The position numbers were made by a program, and so were the translations under genes. From Chloroflexota bacterium (lineage in GTDB: Bacteria > Chloroflexota > Dehalococcoidia > UBA2979): a stretch of DNA of 47,868 bases. The notes below the pieces were generated by a model. The model was given only the letters and a program-made list of their open reading frames with translations. It was not told the origin of the DNA and did no database searches. The stretch lies in NCBI GenBank assembly GCA_002716405.1, contig PBBA01000006.1, positions 354,272 to 402,139 of the forward strand. The letters are read 5' to 3'. Below, in pieces: positions 45,187 to 47,868 of the stretch; the first letter of the stretch is position 1; the number at the start of each line of letters is the position of its first letter.

Positions 45187-45903
45187 ATGGTTGCCGAAAA
45201 ATTCACTCTTGGAGTCGATGATACCGGTCATTTAGATCAATCATTAACTAGTAAGTTAATACGGAACTGGTTACTTTCCATGAAAGACGCATCCTTAATT
45301 TGCTCAGAGGGAATTACAAGACATCAACTTTTTGAAAGTGAGAAAATTTCATCATCCTATAAGAACAGAGCTCTCGCATTAACCTTTAAATCCTCGCTGT
45401 CGATTTTCGAAATAGAAGATCAGATCGTTGAATTTACTCGTATGAATTCTAGCGCCAAAGCAAATCCGGCAGTTGCAATCCTTTCTCGTCACAGCGACTC
45501 ATTACATGTCTTAGCTTTCGGGAGACGCTGTAAAAATGAATTGCTAAAAATTTCTGATTCTGAACAGTATGCCAGTGAGTCAAATGTACTTCTGCGAGGA
45601 ATCGGAGGAAATAGAAATGGACAGATAGGGGCCTTAGCTGCCGTAGGTTTACGTGCAGGAGGTAACGATGGAATTTTTATACATTTAGATGGTCTTGAGA
45701 GCCTCAAAGGAGATCAAACTGCAGGAGATATCCGAAATAATTCTGCTTTACAGCATATTGTGGATATTAGTTCAGGTGAAGAACTAGACCGGGATGACAT
45801 GATCAAAATTGACTCCTACTTAAGACCGCAATTGGTCAACGGAGAGCCAACACAATACGTTCAGCTAATAACAAACTCTAAGGTTTGGAATCCTGTAGCT
45901 TAG
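45187..45903 (+). CDS. TiaS-N-terminal-like protein
   Basis: A 238-residue protein without membrane segments. Motifs resemble the kinase-like N-terminal domain of archaeal tRNA-Ile2 agmatinylcytidine synthetase (TiaS): LGVDDTGHLD near residue 8 (archaeal GIDDTD), KANPAVAIL near 91, and NRNGQIGALAAVGLRAGG near 143 (archaeal GLIGALAAVGA). The zinc and OB domains of TiaS are absent. GGAG precedes the ATG. The match is by eye and the function is open. Confidence 0.6.
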   Translation: MVAEKFTLGVDDTGHLDQSLTSKLIRNWLLSMKDASLICSEGITRHQLFESEKISSSYKNRALALTFKSSLSIFEIEDQIVEFTRMNSSAKANPAVAILSRHSDSLHVLAFGRRCKNELLKISDSEQYASESNVLLRGIGGNRNGQIGALAAVGLRAGGNDGIFIHLDGLESLKGDQTAGDIRNNSALQHIVDISSGEELDRDDMIKIDSYLRPQLVNGEPTQYVQLITNSKVWNPVA

Positions 45904-47063
45904 TCCCTACTTCTAATATCATTGCTCCAGCGTAAAAATGCTCGCTTTGCTGCTATTTGAACCAAATCCTTGCCTCGTGCCATTGACTCTTCGAGAGACA
46001 TATTTTTATTTCGAATAACCTCAACATTAAAAAAATCTAATCCATGCTCTTCTTCTTTACCTACTATTGCAATACACGGTTTCTTCATTTCTTTAGCCAG
46101 TCGAGAAACATAACCAACACACTTCCCATATTGAGTCTGGTTATCTAGTGTTCCTTCTCCAGTAATGATCAAATCAGCTCGTGATATGGCGTCATGGAGA
46201 CCTACTAAGTCGGCAACTAGCTTTGACCCAGAATCAATTTTTATGTCAATATGATTGGCGTAAGCATACGCTAGTAAGCCAGAAACTAGCCCACCTCCTG
46301 CACCCGATCCCTCTATCGATTGCACATCTACTCCAAAATCTTGCTTTACTACTTTTGCCCATTCAGCTAACGCAGCATCAATTGCAGGAATCTGCCAATC
46401 TTGTACTCCCTTTTGTGGACCGAAAATTTTCGTTGCACCTTCGACACCCAACAATTTGTTTCTCACATCAACCGCCACAAATATATTCAAGTCTTCTGGA
46501 ACAAAACCCTCGTCATCTTTTGTTACCGTTTTCAATCTAGTGAGTTCAAGTATGCTCGAATTTAGCTCATCTTCGTTCTCATCTAATAACTTCATCCCCA
46601 AGGCTTTTACAAGTCCTGTACCACCGTCATTAGTACCTGTCCCACCAACGCCAATCAATACTTCACTAACACCAATATCGATCGCATGAGCTATCAGCTC
46701 ACCTACTCCATAACTGGATGCTTCTAGAGGATTACGTTTGTCATGATGAGTTAAAACCAATCCACAGGCCGCCGCTGCTTCTATTACAGCCACTTTCTTA
46801 CCCTCTGCTTCAAACAATGCGTACGTCGCAGTAACATCTTCACCTTGTGGACCGCAAACATTCACCGTTATTGACTTGCCATTTTTCACGGCCAAGAATG
46901 AATCCACAGTTCCTGGACCACCGTCACTAAACGGCATGACCATTTCTTCGAAGGGGATTTGTGTTTTGTCAAGCCCAGCGACAATTTCTTTTGCTACATC
47001 TGCTGCAGAAAGAGATCCCTTAAATTCCTGTGGACAAATTAGAACACGCGTAACATTCCCCAA
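45900..47063 (-). CDS. Glycerate kinase
   Basis: Glycerate kinase of the GarK/GlxK family (387 residues): FKGSLSAADVAKEIVAGL, DGGPGTVDSFLAV and VGVGGTGTNDGGTGLVKALG, with a C-terminal ITGEGTLDNQTQYGK. The start is TTG at 47063 with GGGG seven bases upstream; no ATG or GTG gives the family N-terminus. It starts directly after the stop of the small membrane gene and converges with the TiaS-like gene, overlapping four bases. It phosphorylates D-glycerate. Confidence 0.94.
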   Translation of the reverse strand: MGNVTRVLICPQEFKGSLSAADVAKEIVAGLDKTQIPFEEMVMPFSDGGPGTVDSFLAVKNGKSITVNVCGPQGEDVTATYALFEAEGKKVAVIEAAAACGLVLTHHDKRNPLEASSYGVGELIAHAIDIGVSEVLIGVGGTGTNDGGTGLVKALGMKLLDENEDELNSSILELTRLKTVTKDDEGFVPEDLNIFVAVDVRNKLLGVEGATKIFGPQKGVQDWQIPAIDAALAEWAKVVKQDFGVDVQSIEGSGAGGGLVSGLLAYAYANHIDIKIDSGSKLVADLVGLHDAISRADLIITGEGTLDNQTQYGKCVGYVSRLAKEMKKPCIAIVGKEEEHGLDFFNVEVIRNKNMSLEESMARGKDLVQIAAKRAFLRWSNDIRSRD

Positions 47064-47237
47064 TTAAATACCCCACCCAAAGTATCGCAACACCGCACTA
47101 ATTAAAATTGCTGCAACATAAGCATACGCAACTCTTTTTGCATGCTTTCCTATCAATTTATATTTAGATGGAGCAAACAATACAAAGTATGCAACAAGTA
47201 CTAGCGAGGCTAACAAAATTATTCGTGCAATTGACAT
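47064..47237 (-). CDS. Small two-helix membrane protein
   Basis: A 57-residue protein starting MSIARIILLASLVLVAYFVL, with a second helix from VAYAYVAAILISAVLRYF and a basic loop (KYKLIGKHAKR). Its stop codon directly abuts the glycerate kinase TTG, so the two are coupled. A TTG at 47252 would add five residues. No function is claimed. Confidence 0.65.
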   Translation of the reverse strand: MSIARIILLASLVLVAYFVLFAPSKYKLIGKHAKRVAYAYVAAILISAVLRYFGWGI

Positions 47238-47321
47238 ATTTATATCTTTCAAAAATGCTTGCCAATTAAGTTTGCATCCTCATAATAATCGGCACTAGTG
47301 TTTAATCAATTTGAAATATCA

Positions 47322-47350
47322 TAGACCAGTATAGCGATGCTACGTATACT
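47322..47350 (+). promoter_or_regulatory. Promoter of the transketolase gene
   Basis: TAGACC (47322-47327), 17-bp spacer and TATACT (47345-47350) form a standard sigma-70-like promoter, 27 bases before the ATG. Confidence 0.6.
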
Positions 47351-47377
47351 CGCCATGAGAAATGAATAGAGGCAAAC

Positions 47378-47868
47378 ATGAGTGCCGATTTAGATTTTGA
47401 GCAATCTGCAACAATTTTGGCTGCGAATGTTCGACGACACATAGTAAAAATGGTTTATTCTGCCAAGTCAGGACATATCGGAGGCTCTCTCTCTTCTACA
47501 GATTTAATGGCAGTACTTTATTCAAAATACCTGAAACATGATCCTGAAAATCCCAACTGGAACGATCGTGATCGTTTTATTATGTCTAAGGGCCATTGCA
47601 CACCCGTCCAATATGCCATTTTAGCGGAATGTGGCTACTTTCCTATCGATGAGCTAAATACATTTCGTCAAAAAGGAACTCGACTTCAAGGACACTCTGT
47701 TCTTGGGAAACCTCCAGGAGTTGACAACAGCGCAGGCGCGCTCGGTATGGGTTTATCGTTTGGTTTAGGCATCAGGCTCTCTCAAAAACTCAAAGGCATG
47801 CAAAATTCTAAAGTATGGGTTCTTATGGGTGACGGAGAGCAAAATGAGGGTCAGGTTTGGGAGGCTGC
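47378..47868 (+). CDS. Transketolase N-terminal subunit, cut by window edge
   Basis: Start of a transketolase (thiamine diphosphate enzyme of the pentose phosphate pathway). MSADLDFEQSATILAANVRR is followed by SAKSGHIGGSLSSTDLMAVLY, FIMSKGHCTPVQYAILAECG and the TPP site MGDGEQNEGQVWEA at the edge. The pattern is that of split (N-terminal) transketolases; the C-terminal subunit would lie beyond the window. GAGG is five bases before the ATG. Confidence 0.95.
   Translation, partial: MSADLDFEQSATILAANVRRHIVKMVYSAKSGHIGGSLSSTDLMAVLYSKYLKHDPENPNWNDRDRFIMSKGHCTPVQYAILAECGYFPIDELNTFRQKGTRLQGHSVLGKPPGVDNSAGALGMGLSFGLGIRLSQKLKGMQNSKVWVLMGDGEQNEGQVWEA

Overview
The window is AT-rich bacterial chromosome, densely packed, with most genes on the minus strand. 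No tRNA, rRNA, insertion sequence or CRISPR array was recognised. The gene content suggests a low-GC, aerobic, marine-type Chloroflexota (Dehalococcoidia/SAR202-like). Reasons are the split cytochrome b6/subunit IV-Rieske-dihaem c complex, the Mycobacterium-like CysM/CysO/Mec cysteine route, MurT/GatD, the small-type PurL with PurQ, and the DnaD-like plus DnaC-like loader genes behind dnaB. This placement is inference from gene content only; no phylogeny was done.

Layout. 1-3000: bS6 (cut by the window edge, with an acidic repeat tail), glyA and a protein with a possible nucleotidyltransferase-like N-terminus. 3049-5052 (+): an MFS transporter and a fused MoaD-MoaE. 5054-9516 (-): a replication operon rplI-dnaB-dnaD-like-tandem dnaC, with a good promoter whose spacer is a LexA-box-like palindrome. 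9583-15502 (-): purL, purQ, a PgpH-type 7TM-HD c-di-AMP phosphodiesterase, yqeY and rpsU. 15577-19512 (-): two tiny desulforedoxin-like proteins, a dihaem cytochrome c, a Rieske protein, subunit IV, a cytochrome b6 and an unlisted 33-residue membrane peptide. 19648-25714 (-): a glycosyltransferase, purH, purM, purF, a CoA-binding protein and a membrane protein.

25979-34163 (-) is the most interesting part. It holds a cysteine operon (Rrf2 regulator, CysK, a sulfur-carrier/E1 fusion, a CysO-like carrier ending GGL, CysM, a metallo-beta-lactamase fold protein, a JAMM peptidase and FolK). Next to it is a second unit with a SAM-I riboswitch, a 25-codon leader ORF, a ThrC-like PLP enzyme, a NIL-domain protein and a carrier ending in GG. 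Control of a threonine-synthase-like gene by SAM, linked to a sulfur carrier and a NIL domain, suggests an undescribed protein-thiocarboxylate route to homocysteine from O-phosphohomoserine. That is a hypothesis.

34163-41412 (-): glutaredoxin, lgt, gatD, murT, an MBL protein with a probable ATT start, a strong terminator, tatA, a split xdhC pair, ychF and trmO. 41563-47868: gyrB and a downstream unknown (+), a lipoprotein with a possible glycosidase fold (-), a TiaS-like protein (+), glycerate kinase with a small membrane protein (-), and the start of a split transketolase (+).
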